Below, piece by piece: positions 1 through 8,992 of a stretch of DNA of 64,000 bases. Position 1 is the stretch's first letter, and each line of letters opens with the position of its first letter. The notes beneath the pieces were generated by a model. That model was not told the DNA's origin and did not search any database. It saw only the letters and a program-made list of their open reading frames with translations. The translations under genes and the position numbers were made by a program. The DNA is from Flavihumibacter soli (GTDB lineage Bacteria > Bacteroidota > Bacteroidia > Sphingobacteriales > Sphingobacteriaceae), in the NCBI RefSeq assembly GCF_010692725.1, contig NZ_JAAFZB010000096.1, forward strand, positions 310,001 to 374,000, given 5' to 3'.

Positions 1-2
1 CA

Positions 3-488
3 GGAAAGCTGCAGCTGACATGTGAACCATTTGATATAAGTACGCTTCTCAATGATACGATAGATATAATGAGTCTTTCTAATCCGGAGCATAAAATAAC
101 GCTAAACACCGCTGTAAATCACCTTACCGTCCGTGGCGACACACAAAGAATTGAGCAGGTGCTGATCAACCTATTTACAAATGCAATCAAGTATGCTCCT
201 TCTGCCTACGCAATCGACGTTTCCCTGGAGCAGGAAAATAACCATGTACGGATCGGTGTGAAAGACAATGGAATAGGCCTGCAAAAAGATCAGCTTGAAC
301 AAATATTCTCCCGATTCTACAGGGTCGACGGCCTTAGCCCACATATGTCGGGTCTGGGAATAGGACTTTACATTTCGCGGGAGATCATTGAACGTCATAA
401 CGGCCAGATCTGGGTAGAAAGCGATTACGGTAAAGGCAGTACGTTCTGGTTTACCATTCCCCTTTCGGGATTTTCGAAAGACCGTTAG
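3..488 (+). CDS. Sensor histidine kinase, C-terminal part (5' truncated by window edge)
   Basis: This is the ATP-binding half of a two-component sensor kinase. The frame is open from base 3, so an ATG at 69 is internal and the gene begins before the window. The HATPase_c motifs are clear: N box RIEQVLINLFTNAIKYAP, G1 box DNGIGL, F box IFSRFYRVDG and G2 box GLGIGLYISREII, ending in FWFTIPL. The layout is that of membrane-type HisKA kinases, in which the domain phosphorylates a His located upstream. The phospho-acceptor His and any sensor domain lie outside the window. No response regulator follows, so the partner is either upstream or encoded elsewhere. The class is certain; the signal is unknown. 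Confidence 0.93.
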   Translation, partial: GKLQLTCEPFDISTLLNDTIDIMSLSNPEHKITLNTAVNHLTVRGDTQRIEQVLINLFTNAIKYAPSAYAIDVSLEQENNHVRIGVKDNGIGLQKDQLEQIFSRFYRVDGLSPHMSGLGIGLYISREIIERHNGQIWVESDYGKGSTFWFTIPLSGFSKDR

Positions 489-664
489 CTTACTTATATA
501 ACTCCTGCAGGTTGTTTCGAACTCCTCAGATCAAACGGCTTTATTATACGGGACATAGGCGTCCGCATCTTGGGTAAGTATTTTCTCGTCACCTGAATGA
601 CTCAGAGCCGTCAGAGCTAAAGAATAATACTTTTAAGAATTAATTGGGACCCAAGTATTCTGAC

Positions 665-910
665 TTACATGGACAAAAGAAGATGATATCCGATCATGTC
701 ACCGATAATTTGCAGCTCCTCATCGCTCCATGGTAAGGAGTCTTCAGTAACCCAGCGCCCGGTGGAATCCATCATAATGGAACCTAAAGTAAGGTCGTTT
801 AGAACCAGTAAATAACCACTTGTAGTTTCGGCTTGCGGAATTTCAAACGGAACCACGAAGATCTTTAAGAAGTCATTCCCAATTTTTACTACTGTCTCAA
901 AAGCTTCCAT
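665..910 (-). CDS. Hypothetical protein, 81 aa
   Basis: This is a small acidic protein that I do not recognise. It has no signal peptide or membrane segment. The sequence alternates hydrophobic beta-like stretches (IFVVPFEIP, GYLLVLNDLTLGSIMMD) with an acidic helix-like tail (WSDEELQIIGDMIGYHLL), so a small folded cytosolic protein is plausible. It stands alone between the kinase end and lepB, with 176 and 227 bp of gene-free DNA on its sides. The overlapping ORF possibilities are poorer. It is kept because the protein has balanced composition and a plausible fold, but no family can be named. Confidence 0.5.
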   Translation of the reverse strand: MEAFETVVKIGNDFLKIFVVPFEIPQAETTSGYLLVLNDLTLGSIMMDSTGRWVTEDSLPWSDEELQIIGDMIGYHLLLSM

Positions 911-1137
911 CAGAAAAGAAATTTACGCAATAAATCGAATTAAAAAAAGCGGTCATTTAAAAAACCCCTGGGTTCATTAAACGCTTTTACTGGCGGAGTA
1001 TTGTAATCAATAAGGGGGTAGCTTATCAGGCATGAGAGAACCTCTCCGAATGTTTCGGGATTAAATAATTACCGGGAGCTTCCATAACCTGGGGCAACCG
1101 GCACATACGTGAGTATAATGGATTGTCCTCTTTATAC

Positions 1138-2238
1138 TTAGTTAATCGGCTTAAAGATCCGGCTCCAGCGTACAGAATTAAGCAGATCCGAGGTGTTATC
1201 AATACTCATCCAGGTGATCATCGCCTTTCCGACAATATGGTCTTCAGGAACAAAACCCCAGAAACGTGAATCCTCTGAATTATGACGATTGTCGCCCATC
1301 ATCCAGTAATAGTCCATCTTAAAAGTATAACTACTGGCTTTCTTCCCGTTTATTATTACATCACTTCCCGAATGACTCACAGCATTCCGCTCGTATTTTT
1401 CAATGGTCTTCCCATATAAGGCCATGGTCAAGTCATTCAGCTGAATGGTCCACCCTTTTTTAGGCACAGTGACAGGTCCAAAATTATCTTCATTCCATTT
1501 ATACAGGCTGCTTTGAGGAAACGTCGCTTCATCATATTGATCCTTACCTTCTATAAGTGCCTCAACGGATAAAATATTTGAACGGCTTTTAAAATCACTC
1601 AGATGAGCTTCAGGAATGATCATCACATAGGTTGACTGATCCAGCTGCCCGCGAATATCAATAGCAAGATCATGCAGAAGCTCCGGGTTCAGGCTTTCAC
1701 CATCAGTTATAACCCGGTAAGAGGTCTGAGCCTCAGTAGCGTTTTTAACCTCACGGCCGTTGACATACACCTTACTGTTGACAATGGAAAGCACATCGCC
1801 AGGAGTGGCGAGACATCGCTTGATATAATGCGTCCGCATATCAACAGGGCGGGTATCCGCTTCAGGGGGATAGTTAAAAACCACAACATCACCCTTCTGC
1901 ACTGCTGAAAATCCCGGCAACCTGAAATAGGGCAAATGAATGCCGTCCCAATAGGTTTTGATCTTGTGGGAAGTCACGGTTGATTCTAAAAAAGGAACCG
2001 ACACCGGCGTCATTGGCATTCTCGGACCATATGCCAGCTTACTGACAAACAAATAGTCGCCGGTTAATAAAGTGCCCTCCATCGAGCCTGTCGGAATTGC
2101 GTAGGCAGAAAACAGGAGACCCCTGATTATCGTGGAGGCGATAACGGCAAACAGTATTGCGTCAAGCCACTCGCGGGATCTGCTTTTTTTAACTTCAGAA
2201 ACAGCCCGCTTCTTTTTAGATAAAAAGTTCCAGTTCAT
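1138..2238 (-). CDS. lepB: Signal peptidase I
   Basis: Serine-lysine peptidase of the inner membrane that removes Sec and Tat signal peptides from exported proteins. An N-terminal membrane segment (about residues 25-47) is followed by the catalytic Ser52 in IPTGSMEGTLLTGDYLFVSK. The general-base Lys lies in HYIKRCLATPGD near residue 140, and the C-terminal box MMGDNRHNSEDSRFWGFV is intact. At 366 residues it is longer than E. coli LepB (about 324). The extra sequence between the Lys box and the C-terminal box (about 160-280) is usual for Bacteroidota homologues. The many AQ-ending signal peptides in this window are its likely substrates. It stands alone, with gene-free DNA on both sides. Confidence 0.95.
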   Translation of the reverse strand: MNWNFLSKKKRAVSEVKKSRSREWLDAILFAVIASTIIRGLLFSAYAIPTGSMEGTLLTGDYLFVSKLAYGPRMPMTPVSVPFLESTVTSHKIKTYWDGIHLPYFRLPGFSAVQKGDVVVFNYPPEADTRPVDMRTHYIKRCLATPGDVLSIVNSKVYVNGREVKNATEAQTSYRVITDGESLNPELLHDLAIDIRGQLDQSTYVMIIPEAHLSDFKSRSNILSVEALIEGKDQYDEATFPQSSLYKWNEDNFGPVTVPKKGWTIQLNDLTMALYGKTIEKYERNAVSHSGSDVIINGKKASSYTFKMDYYWMMGDNRHNSEDSRFWGFVPEDHIVGKAMITWMSIDNTSDLLNSVRWSRIFKPIN

Positions 2239-2418
2239 AGGAGGTAGGTTAAAATGACCGGTTAGGATAATTACACTGATTTAGAGTGTAGAATGAGATA
2301 AATTGTTACACTAAATAGCAAGTCATAATGGCGATACCATCTGTTTTGTTCTCTGGAATTCGAAAGAAAGGTCACAGTAAAGCGGGCTGCGATCAGTCCA
2401 TAAGCTCGCCGGGTTTGA

Positions 2419-2426
2419 TAGTTTTG
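2419..2426 (+). promoter_or_regulatory. Candidate Bacteroidota -7 element (TAGTTTTG)
   Basis: TAGTTTTG fits the sigma-ABfrM -7 consensus TAnnTTTG and lies 43 bases before the ATG at 2470, which would leave a leader of about 37 bases. No TTTG is seen at the expected distance for the -33 element, so this is only a half match. Confidence 0.3.
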
Positions 2427-2469
2427 CCCGGATTGTAACAATTAAGAATCTCAACATGTATACAGTTAT

Positions 2470-2670
2470 ATGGCTATTAAAGAAATTCTCCTCCTCCTTA
2501 CCTTCCCTTTAAACTTTTACATCATCTGGCTAACATTTAACATTATAAACCAACTTGAGAAAGACCGGCGAATTTCGGGAAGGAGGAAGAATATGCTGTT
2601 TTACACGACCCTCATCATTCCCGGCCTGGGCTATTTTCTGGTTCGGAAAATTGAGATTACCGAAATCTAA
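2470..2670 (+). CDS. Small membrane protein, 66 aa, PLDc_N-like
   Basis: Two hydrophobic segments (about residues 5-25 and 44-58) are separated by a charged stretch, NQLEKDRRISGRRKN. The second segment reads LFYTTLIIPGLGYFLVRK, which resembles the short PLDc_N phospholipase-D-nuclease N-terminal membrane module (hydrophobic - P-x-x-G - hydrophobic - basic). The similarity is by eye only. It is the only plus-strand gene between lepB and the efflux operon. Its function is unknown. Confidence 0.5.
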   Translation: MAIKEILLLLTFPLNFYIIWLTFNIINQLEKDRRISGRRKNMLFYTTLIIPGLGYFLVRKIEITEI

Positions 2671-2779
2671 GTTAACTAATCTCGATACGAGCATTAGCCA
2701 TATTATCCGGCACTTATCACCTTAACAGACATTGCGCTAAAAATGGCATGGCATGTCGGGTACCATGAAGCCACATGGC

Positions 2780-2836
2780 TTAGGTCATCTAAAGGTTATT
2801 CCACCAAATTAGCGGATTAACCTTAACATGACCTAA
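2780..2836. repeat. Imperfect inverted repeat, 19-bp arms
   Basis: The left arm is 2780-2798 (TTAGGTCATCTAAAGGTTA). The right arm, 2818-2836, reads TTAGGTCATGTTAAGGTTA on the other strand, so 17 of 19 positions match around a 19-base loop. A smaller palindrome, AGCCA-CA-TGGCT (2769-2780), abuts the left arm. There is no T run after it, so it is not a normal terminator. It lies in gene-free DNA just beyond the decayed gene at 2935-3203 and could be the tip of a lost mobile element or a structured RNA. Confidence 0.7.
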
Positions 2837-2934
2837 ACAAGTTCCCTACCTGCTAACTCTCAGAACCCCGCCTGGAACATGGAATCTCCGGGTAAAAAAT
2901 TAGATCTTATAACAGGGTTTTCAGCTCCCTAATA

Positions 2935-3203
2935 TCACCTGACCTCATACCTGTAAACTGCTCGTCCTATCTGGCCGTCGGGGTTGATACTTTCAATGAC
3001 AATCTTATAAGTTCCGGTGTAATCTGAGTTGAAATAATTCAACTCTGTTTTGTCAGTGAGACAACGGAGACGTTCGGATTCCAGTAGACTGCTTTACGCA
3101 GATCGGCAGTACCGGAGACACCCGGTTTTTGTGCATCATACTTTGGCGAGTAGAACTCGCGGTTGCCCTGGTAGCCGGTTAATATAATCAGGTAATGATT
3201 TTG
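2935..3203 (-). pseudogene. Decayed C-terminus of a TonB-plug/macroglobulin-like outer membrane protein
   Basis: Two reading frames must be joined to read this remnant. The upstream part (3203 down to about 3060) gives NHYLIILTGYQGNREFYSPK and then ADLRKAVYWNPNVSV. The downstream part, one frame away, gives ELNYFNSDYTGTYKIVIESI and then DGQIGRAVYRYEVR before a stop at 2935-2937. This series (GYQ..REFYSPKYD, DLR..VYWNPNV, F-N-D-TGTY, DGQIGR..YRYEV) is typical of the very C-terminus of large Bacteroidota proteins with MG2/carboxypeptidase-like and TonB-plug domains. A TAG at 3204-3206 blocks the frame upstream and the remaining ~700 residues are gone. The frameshift, the stop and the missing body make this a pseudogene. 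Confidence 0.75.
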
Positions 3204-3247
3204 CTAAAGCTATTAATTATGCAAATAATTGCTCTGAACTATCCCAC

Positions 3248-3274
3248 AAAAAAAGGGGAACTCTCGTCCCCCCC
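3248..3274 (-). terminator. Rho-independent terminator of the RND efflux operon
   Basis: Read on the minus strand, a GGGGA...TCCCC stem with a 7-base loop is followed directly by a run of at least seven T. It begins about 25 bases after the stop codon of the RND pump gene, where the operon should end. Confidence 0.8.
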
Positions 3275-3299
3275 TTCTTACCAACCTAACACAAAGTCT

Positions 3300-6200
3300 T
3301 TAAACCAATTCCGGTTCGTATTCATATTCCCTGACTTCCTTATGATTATAAGGAGCTGTCAGTAGGTCATCAATTGTTTCTTCTTTCTTTTTACCGCTCA
3401 ATTTTTCAATAAGGCGGTCGAAGATCTGGTACATCACCGGTACAATAACAAGTGTCAGGAAGAGCGAGCTCATCAGACCACCGATAATAACCCATGCCAA
3501 TCCGTTCTTCCATTCGGCGCCGGCACCTGAGGCCAGTGCGATCGGCAGCATACCGATAACCATCGCGATGGTCGTCATCAGGATAGGACGAAGACGTGCC
3601 TGGTTTGCCAGGATAAGGGATTCGTAGGTACTCTTACCCTCCCTTTTCATCTGATTTGTAAAATCGACCAGGATGATCGCATTCTTGGCTACCAAACCGA
3701 TCAGCATGATAAGACCCAGGATCGTAAAGATATTCAGCGAGTTATTCGTTAATCCGAGTGCCAGCAAGGCACCGATAATGGATAAAGGAATAGAGAACAT
3801 CACTACGAAAGGATAAACAAAGCTATCGTATAAGGCTACCATGATCAGGTAAACCAGTATAACCGATGCCAGTAAGGCGATTCCGAGCGTCCCGAACCCT
3901 TCACTCTGATTTTCCATATCACCACCCCATACAAAGCTTACACCGGCTGGGCGCTGCAATTTGTCCAGCTTACCCTGGAACTCAGTAACGATGGATCCTG
4001 TAGGCCGGCCTACTGACTGAGCCTGTACAGAAACCGCTGTACTTTTATCGCGGCGCTGCAACTGGCTTGGTCCCGATGCTTCGGCTACCGAGGCAAACTG
4101 ATCCAGCCTGATCTGCTGACCTGCACTATTCACAAACAGCAGGTTCTTTACGTCATCGAGGTTCTTCCTGTTAAAGCTGGAATAACGGATATTAATATCA
4201 TACTCATATTCGCCCTGGCGGAATTTACTATCCGTGTTACCACTGAAAGCAGTCTGCATCGTTCCACCAACCGTTGCGAGGTTCAGTCCTAATGCAGCCA
4301 TTTTATCCCGGTCAACATTCACCCGGATCTCCGGATTCCCGGTTTCCACAGAGAGTTTTACCTCCGTAGCACCAACGGTGGAAACGAGCTCCGATTTTGC
4401 TCTTTCAGCAAACTTCATTACGCTGTCCAGATCAGAACCAATTACTATAAGTTCAATAGGCGCGCGTTCTGCTGTACCCAGCATACTGATCGGTACGGTT
4501 TTCACTTTAGCACCGACAAGTACTTTTGAAAGCTCGCGGCTTATTTTCGCAGCGTATATAGAAGCTTCGTCCTGGCGGTCCTTCTTTTCAACGAGTTTCA
4601 CGTTGATCTCCGATTTGTAGGCAGTAGACTGCGAGGCGCCCATACCTTCACTGGATTGTCCAACGGAGGTGATCAGTGAAGTGATCTCCTTTTTCTGGGA
4701 TAAGAAATCCTCAGCTTTACGCGTCATCTGGTTGGTTTGCTCGATGGACGCATCTTTCGGCATCTCTACCTGTACAATGAATTCGCCTTTATCACTTTTC
4801 GGGAAAAACTCCGCACCGATATAACCGCTTCCCAATAGTGCGAACGATGCGATCAGCAAAGCAAAGGTTACTCCCAGTGTGGTTTTCTTGTGTGCCAGCG
4901 ACCATTTCAGGATACCGGTGATCCAGTCAGTGAAACGGTGCAATTGCTTCTCAAATCCGAGAATTATGCGGCCGAAGAATGTACGGTCAGTGATCTTCTC
5001 CAATTTTCCAAAGCGGGATGAGAGAAGCGGTACGACTGTAAATGAAGTAAGCAATGACAACATGGTTGAGATGATCACCACCACACAGAACTCACGCAAA
5101 ATATCAGAGACCAGGCCGGTACTTAACGCTATCGGGAAGAATACCACCACAATTACAAGCGTGATGGATGTAACCGTAAAGCCGATCTCTTTTGTCGCAT
5201 CAAAAGCAGCGCGGACCCGGTTCTTACCCATCTCCATGTGTCTGTAAATGTTTTCCAGTACGACGATCGCGTCATCCACCAGGATACCGACCACAAGCGA
5301 TAAGCCCAGTAATGACATCAGGTTTAAAGAGAAGCCCAGCATGGACATCCCGATAAAGGTGGCAATCAATGAAAGTGGAATAGAAACCATTACAATAACC
5401 GCATTCCGTAAACTGTGCAGGAAGAACAGCATCACGAATGCGACAAGGACAATAGCCAGAATAAGGTCATGAATAACGGCATCAGCTGATTGGAGGGTAA
5501 ATACCGAACTATCATTAGCCACATTCACTTTCAAACCAACATTGGCGTAGTCCTTTTCTACACTGGCAATAAGCTTATGAACTCCTTCGCTTACTTCTAC
5601 GGCGTTGGCATCTGACTGCTTTAAGACCTGAAGCGCGATTGCATTCTTACGGTCAACCCGCGCGATCTTTTCAACGTCCTTTTGAGAATCCTGTACGTCA
5701 GCTACATCGATCAGGCGGATCTGTGCGCCGCTTGGCGAAGTGGCAACCACCAGATTCCGCAGATCATCCACAGACTTGTATTTCCCGGCAAGCCTGATCA
5801 GGATATCCTGGTTATCAGTCTTCACACTTCCGGTAGGGAAGTCAAGATTTGAACTTTCAATAGCCTGCTGAACCTGGAGTAATGAAAGACGGTAGCCTTG
5901 CAGTTTTGCCGCATCAATAGCTACGTTGATCTCACGTTCTTCGCCACCAATAAGGTTTACCTGGGCAACTCCCGGTACACGGGAAATGATCGGGGCAATA
6001 CGCTTGTCAACCAAATCATAGAATGCAGCGTCATCCATTTTTGCGGAAGCCGACATGGTCATGATCGGAAGGTCGTCAAGCGAGAACTTGTTCAAAGCCG
6101 GTGCCCTTACATCCTCTGGCAGTTTTGCCAGGATAGCGTTTACCTTACGCTGTGCATCATTCAAAGCCAGGTCGACATCCGTTCCGCTTTTCAGTGTAAT

Positions 6201-6476
6201 AGTCACCACGGAGATACTTTCGTAAGATCGCGAATCGATCTTTTTGATATTCTCCATAGAGGAAACTGCGTCCTCTATCTTCTTGGTCACAGTATTTTCA
6301 ACTTCACTCGGTGAAGCACCGGGATAGATGGTACTTACCGAAACGACAGAGGGGGAAAATTTAGGTAACAACTCGTAGTTCAGCGAGAAGTAACTCAACA
6401 GACCCATCAGCGAAAGGACAGTGAAGATCACTATCACCAGCGTAGGTCGTTTTATTGATATTTCGGTTATTTTCAT
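3300..6476 (-). CDS. RND multidrug efflux transporter (HAE-1/AcrB family)
   Basis: Inner-membrane proton/drug antiporter of a tripartite export pump. At 1058 residues it has the usual RND size, with two halves that each start with one membrane segment and a large periplasmic domain. The N-terminus KITEISIKRPTLVIVIFTVL is the family signature. The fourth membrane segment carries the Asp pair of proton relay, GILVDDAIVVLENIYRH, and the tenth carries the matching Lys in GLVAKNAIILVDFTNQ, so it is a drug-type (HAE) rather than heavy-metal-type pump. The tail after the last membrane segment is about 45 residues and acidic. It is the last gene of tetR-tolC-mfp-RND and lies 78 bp after the adaptor gene, with a terminator behind it. 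Substrates cannot be read from sequence. Confidence 0.95.
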   Translation of the reverse strand: MKITEISIKRPTLVIVIFTVLSLMGLLSYFSLNYELLPKFSPSVVSVSTIYPGASPSEVENTVTKKIEDAVSSMENIKKIDSRSYESISVVTITLKSGTDVDLALNDAQRKVNAILAKLPEDVRAPALNKFSLDDLPIMTMSASAKMDDAAFYDLVDKRIAPIISRVPGVAQVNLIGGEEREINVAIDAAKLQGYRLSLLQVQQAIESSNLDFPTGSVKTDNQDILIRLAGKYKSVDDLRNLVVATSPSGAQIRLIDVADVQDSQKDVEKIARVDRKNAIALQVLKQSDANAVEVSEGVHKLIASVEKDYANVGLKVNVANDSSVFTLQSADAVIHDLILAIVLVAFVMLFFLHSLRNAVIVMVSIPLSLIATFIGMSMLGFSLNLMSLLGLSLVVGILVDDAIVVLENIYRHMEMGKNRVRAAFDATKEIGFTVTSITLVIVVVFFPIALSTGLVSDILREFCVVVIISTMLSLLTSFTVVPLLSSRFGKLEKITDRTFFGRIILGFEKQLHRFTDWITGILKWSLAHKKTTLGVTFALLIASFALLGSGYIGAEFFPKSDKGEFIVQVEMPKDASIEQTNQMTRKAEDFLSQKKEITSLITSVGQSSEGMGASQSTAYKSEINVKLVEKKDRQDEASIYAAKISRELSKVLVGAKVKTVPISMLGTAERAPIELIVIGSDLDSVMKFAERAKSELVSTVGATEVKLSVETGNPEIRVNVDRDKMAALGLNLATVGGTMQTAFSGNTDSKFRQGEYEYDINIRYSSFNRKNLDDVKNLLFVNSAGQQIRLDQFASVAEASGPSQLQRRDKSTAVSVQAQSVGRPTGSIVTEFQGKLDKLQRPAGVSFVWGGDMENQSEGFGTLGIALLASVILVYLIMVALYDSFVYPFVVMFSIPLSIIGALLALGLTNNSLNIFTILGLIMLIGLVAKNAIILVDFTNQMKREGKSTYESLILANQARLRPILMTTIAMVIGMLPIALASGAGAEWKNGLAWVIIGGLMSSLFLTLVIVPVMYQIFDRLIEKLSGKKKEETIDDLLTAPYNHKEVREYEYEPELV

Positions 6477-6479
6477 TTT

Positions 6480-6515
6480 TATGAGATATGAGATGTGAGA
6501 TTTGAGATATGAGAT
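6480..6515. repeat. GAGATATGAGAT-type dispersed low-complexity repeat
   Basis: The spacer between the adaptor and pump genes holds ATGAGATATGAGATGTGAGA followed by TTTGAGATATGAGAT. The same vocabulary recurs at 46313-46347 and 53870-53906. It sits only 4 bases before the RND start codon and is therefore part of that mRNA leader. Confidence 0.75.
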
Positions 6516-6554
6516 CAGGCATTACGCTTAAACTCTCTTCTTAAACCCGTCTCC

Positions 6555-7616
6555 TTATTTTACTGCTGTTACTTTCGTTCCGTCTGTCAGGTTGATCTGA
6601 CCGCTTATAATAACGGTTTCGCCTTCTTTCAAGCCTTCAAGGATTTCGACCTGGTCACCGGTAACGCGTCCGGCTACTACCTTGCGAGTTTTGGCAACTT
6701 TGCCTGATTCGAGCACATAGATGCGATTAGAACTCACACTACCGACGAAAGCCGTTCTTGGAACTGTTAGGGCCGGCGCCTGGGAAGGGAATTCAAATAT
6801 TGCTGTACCATACATCCCGGCCTTCAGCTCGCTGCCTGCGTTGTTTGTCAGTTGTATTTCAACCGGGAAATTCAGGGAGTTATCAGCTAAAGGTGCTATG
6901 AAAGTGATCTTGCCAGTGAAGTTCTTATCAGGGAAAACGTTCGATTTAATCCTTACCTGGTCGCCTGTTTTCAGATTGGCAACCTGCGACTCGTTCACCG
7001 TAACTGCAAGTTTCAGTTTAGAAACATCAACCAGCTGAAATAATTGATTTCCAGGTGCGACGTAAGCTCCCGGCTCAATAAATCTTTTATTGATGATCCC
7101 GCTGAAAGGGGCTTTAATGTTGGCATCGCCGGTTTTGATACGCGCCTGCTGCAAGCGGGTCAGCGCATTCCGGGTGTTCAGCTTCGACTGATCCAGTTGC
7201 TGCTGGGTAACGCCGCCAGTGGCGAAAGAGCTGGAGTAGCGTTCCTGATCGCGAAGAGCGGTCTGGTAACTTGCCTGTGCAGCTTCCAGGTCAGCTGAAA
7301 GACTTTCAGCATCAAGAATTGCCAGTGTCTGCCCTTTACTTACGTGGCTACCCTCATCTACAAATATTTTGGTGATCCGGCCGCTGTTCTCAGCTGAAAA
7401 TGTTAATTGCTGTGCCGCCTGGAAATTTCCGTTCACGCTAAAGTCCAGATCCACGGAAGTTTTAGTAATGGCTGCCGTACGAACCGCCACATCGCCTGAT
7501 CCCTGTGCTACAATTGCCGTCTTTGCCTCGTTCTTCTTCTTGTTGTTGGAAAGAACCCAGCCAATTAGGACAAATGCTGCGATAACTGTTACAACTGTTA
7601 TGATACCTCTTTTCAT
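6555..7616 (-). CDS. RND efflux membrane fusion (periplasmic adaptor) protein
   Basis: HlyD/AcrA-type adaptor that joins the RND pump to the TolC channel. It is 353 residues long with one N-terminal membrane segment (about 6-22, ITVVTVIAAFVLIGWVL) and no lipobox Cys, so it is probably anchored by the uncleaved helix. A split lipoyl domain is seen: GRITKIFVDEGSHVSKGQTL and, after the coiled coil, INKRFIEPGAYVAPGNQLFQ. The hairpin between them (about 108-165) has the expected alpha-helical, Gln-rich composition (AAQASYQTALRDQERYSSSF). A beta-barrel and membrane-proximal domain follow, ending in GETVIISGQINLTDGTKV. The stop lies 78 bp before the pump gene, and the start is 4 bp after the TolC stop, so the genes are co-transcribed. 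Confidence 0.93.
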   Translation of the reverse strand: MKRGIITVVTVIAAFVLIGWVLSNNKKKNEAKTAIVAQGSGDVAVRTAAITKTSVDLDFSVNGNFQAAQQLTFSAENSGRITKIFVDEGSHVSKGQTLAILDAESLSADLEAAQASYQTALRDQERYSSSFATGGVTQQQLDQSKLNTRNALTRLQQARIKTGDANIKAPFSGIINKRFIEPGAYVAPGNQLFQLVDVSKLKLAVTVNESQVANLKTGDQVRIKSNVFPDKNFTGKITFIAPLADNSLNFPVEIQLTNNAGSELKAGMYGTAIFEFPSQAPALTVPRTAFVGSVSSNRIYVLESGKVAKTRKVVAGRVTGDQVEILEGLKEGETVIISGQINLTDGTKVTAVK

Positions 7617-7620
7617 TGGA

Positions 7621-8946
7621 TTAGTTTAATAGTGATTTTATGTTTCCGTTGGACTTTATTAATTGTATTTCTGCAAGCTTATAGTTCAGCAATGCCTGAG
7701 AATGACTGTTTTGAGCTTCTGTAAGATCATTTTCAGCATCGAGAAGATCTGTCAGGCCGGCAAGGCCGTTCTTATAATTGTTTTGTGTACTGGTATAAAC
7801 TTCTTCTGCCAGTTTTACATTTTCACCTTGCGAGTTGATGGTATTTAAGCTGTTCTGTAACTGAAGTTTCGCATTCTCATAAGCCAGGTTTAATGAATTG
7901 GAAAGATTCCTTTGATCTTCCTGGTTCTGCAGCAGATCGACCTTTGCCTGGCGAACCTTTGATCTTGTCTTGAATCCGTCGAATATTGGTACGCGAAGGG
8001 TTAAACCGACAGCACCCATACCATAGCTTCTTGAGTCCCTGAAACCTACCTGATCACTTAGCCCGTTTACAGAATAATTGCTGGTAAGGGATAAGGTCGG
8101 ATAATATTCAGCCTCGTATGCCTTCTTCTGCAGTGATAAAAGGTCTTCCTGCTTTTTTACGATTTGGAATTCAGTGCGCTTTTCAACATTCAAACTATCC
8201 TCATTGACAAGCTCTTTTACAGAAGGGTTTATATTACTAAGCTCCAGTTCAGGAATATCTATCCGTGTGGTAACCGGCATACCCATATAGTATTTCAACA
8301 GGTTTTCCTGCTGGGTAATCCCGTTAACGAGCTGATCTCTCTGGTTTTGGAGATTCGTAATATTCACCTTTACACGATCAAGGTCGATTTTCTTCGCAAG
8401 ACCGTTCTCATACTGTGTGCTCACTATATTTTCAATCCGGCGAACATTCTTAATATTGGTGTCGATGACCGCCAGTTTCTGGCGATTTACCAAAACCTGG
8501 TAGTAGCTCGTTGAAACCATCTCGATGGTATTCTCTTCTGTGAGTTCCGCGTTCAGGTTATAATAATCTTCACTGGTTCTGGCAGCCTGCAAACCTGTAA
8601 AGACCTGCTTATTGAACACCTGCTGACTTAACTGAGCCTGTGCGCTTGCATTATATGTCGTGCCAATGGGAATAACCTGGCCGTTGAAGAACAGTTGTTG
8701 TTTAACCACCTGGTCGGTGAAAGTTCCGGTACCGGTGATCTGAGGCAAGGCCGCGGATCTGACTTCCTGTGTTTTGTATTTTCCGCCTTCGATATCCAGG
8801 CGTGCCTTTTTTACTGACTCACTATTTTTGATTGCATAATTTAATGCATCCTTCAAGCTTAGCTGAACCCTTACAGTCTGCGCCTGCGCGACACCTGCCG
8901 TGAGTATCGCGGCAAACAGGATCAGCATTATTCTAATTGACTTCAT
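7621..8946 (-). CDS. TolC-family outer membrane efflux protein
   Basis: Outer-membrane channel of the tripartite pump. It has 441 residues and a Sec signal peptide (about 1-22, ending GVAQAQ). The mature part starts with the family hallmark LSLKDALNYAIKNSESVKKA and consists of two repeats of long helices plus beta strands. The second repeat shows VGLTLRVPIFDGFKTRSKVR, the typical transition from the barrel strand to the helix, and the C-terminus reads AQNSHSQALLNYKLAEIQLI. It starts 46 bp after the TetR stop, with no terminator between, so it probably belongs to one operon with the regulator. Confidence 0.93.
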   Translation of the reverse strand: MKSIRIMLILFAAILTAGVAQAQTVRVQLSLKDALNYAIKNSESVKKARLDIEGGKYKTQEVRSAALPQITGTGTFTDQVVKQQLFFNGQVIPIGTTYNASAQAQLSQQVFNKQVFTGLQAARTSEDYYNLNAELTEENTIEMVSTSYYQVLVNRQKLAVIDTNIKNVRRIENIVSTQYENGLAKKIDLDRVKVNITNLQNQRDQLVNGITQQENLLKYYMGMPVTTRIDIPELELSNINPSVKELVNEDSLNVEKRTEFQIVKKQEDLLSLQKKAYEAEYYPTLSLTSNYSVNGLSDQVGFRDSRSYGMGAVGLTLRVPIFDGFKTRSKVRQAKVDLLQNQEDQRNLSNSLNLAYENAKLQLQNSLNTINSQGENVKLAEEVYTSTQNNYKNGLAGLTDLLDAENDLTEAQNSHSQALLNYKLAEIQLIKSNGNIKSLLN

Positions 8947-8992
8947 CTCTATTGTTATTCTATTGTTCAGTTTTAATAATTTGAGTTCGTTT

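Noticed and set aside
3204-3299. Extension of the TonB-plug remnant up to the RND gene
   Set aside because: A stop at 3204-3206 and the terminator at 3248-3274 intervene; no further family words could be read.
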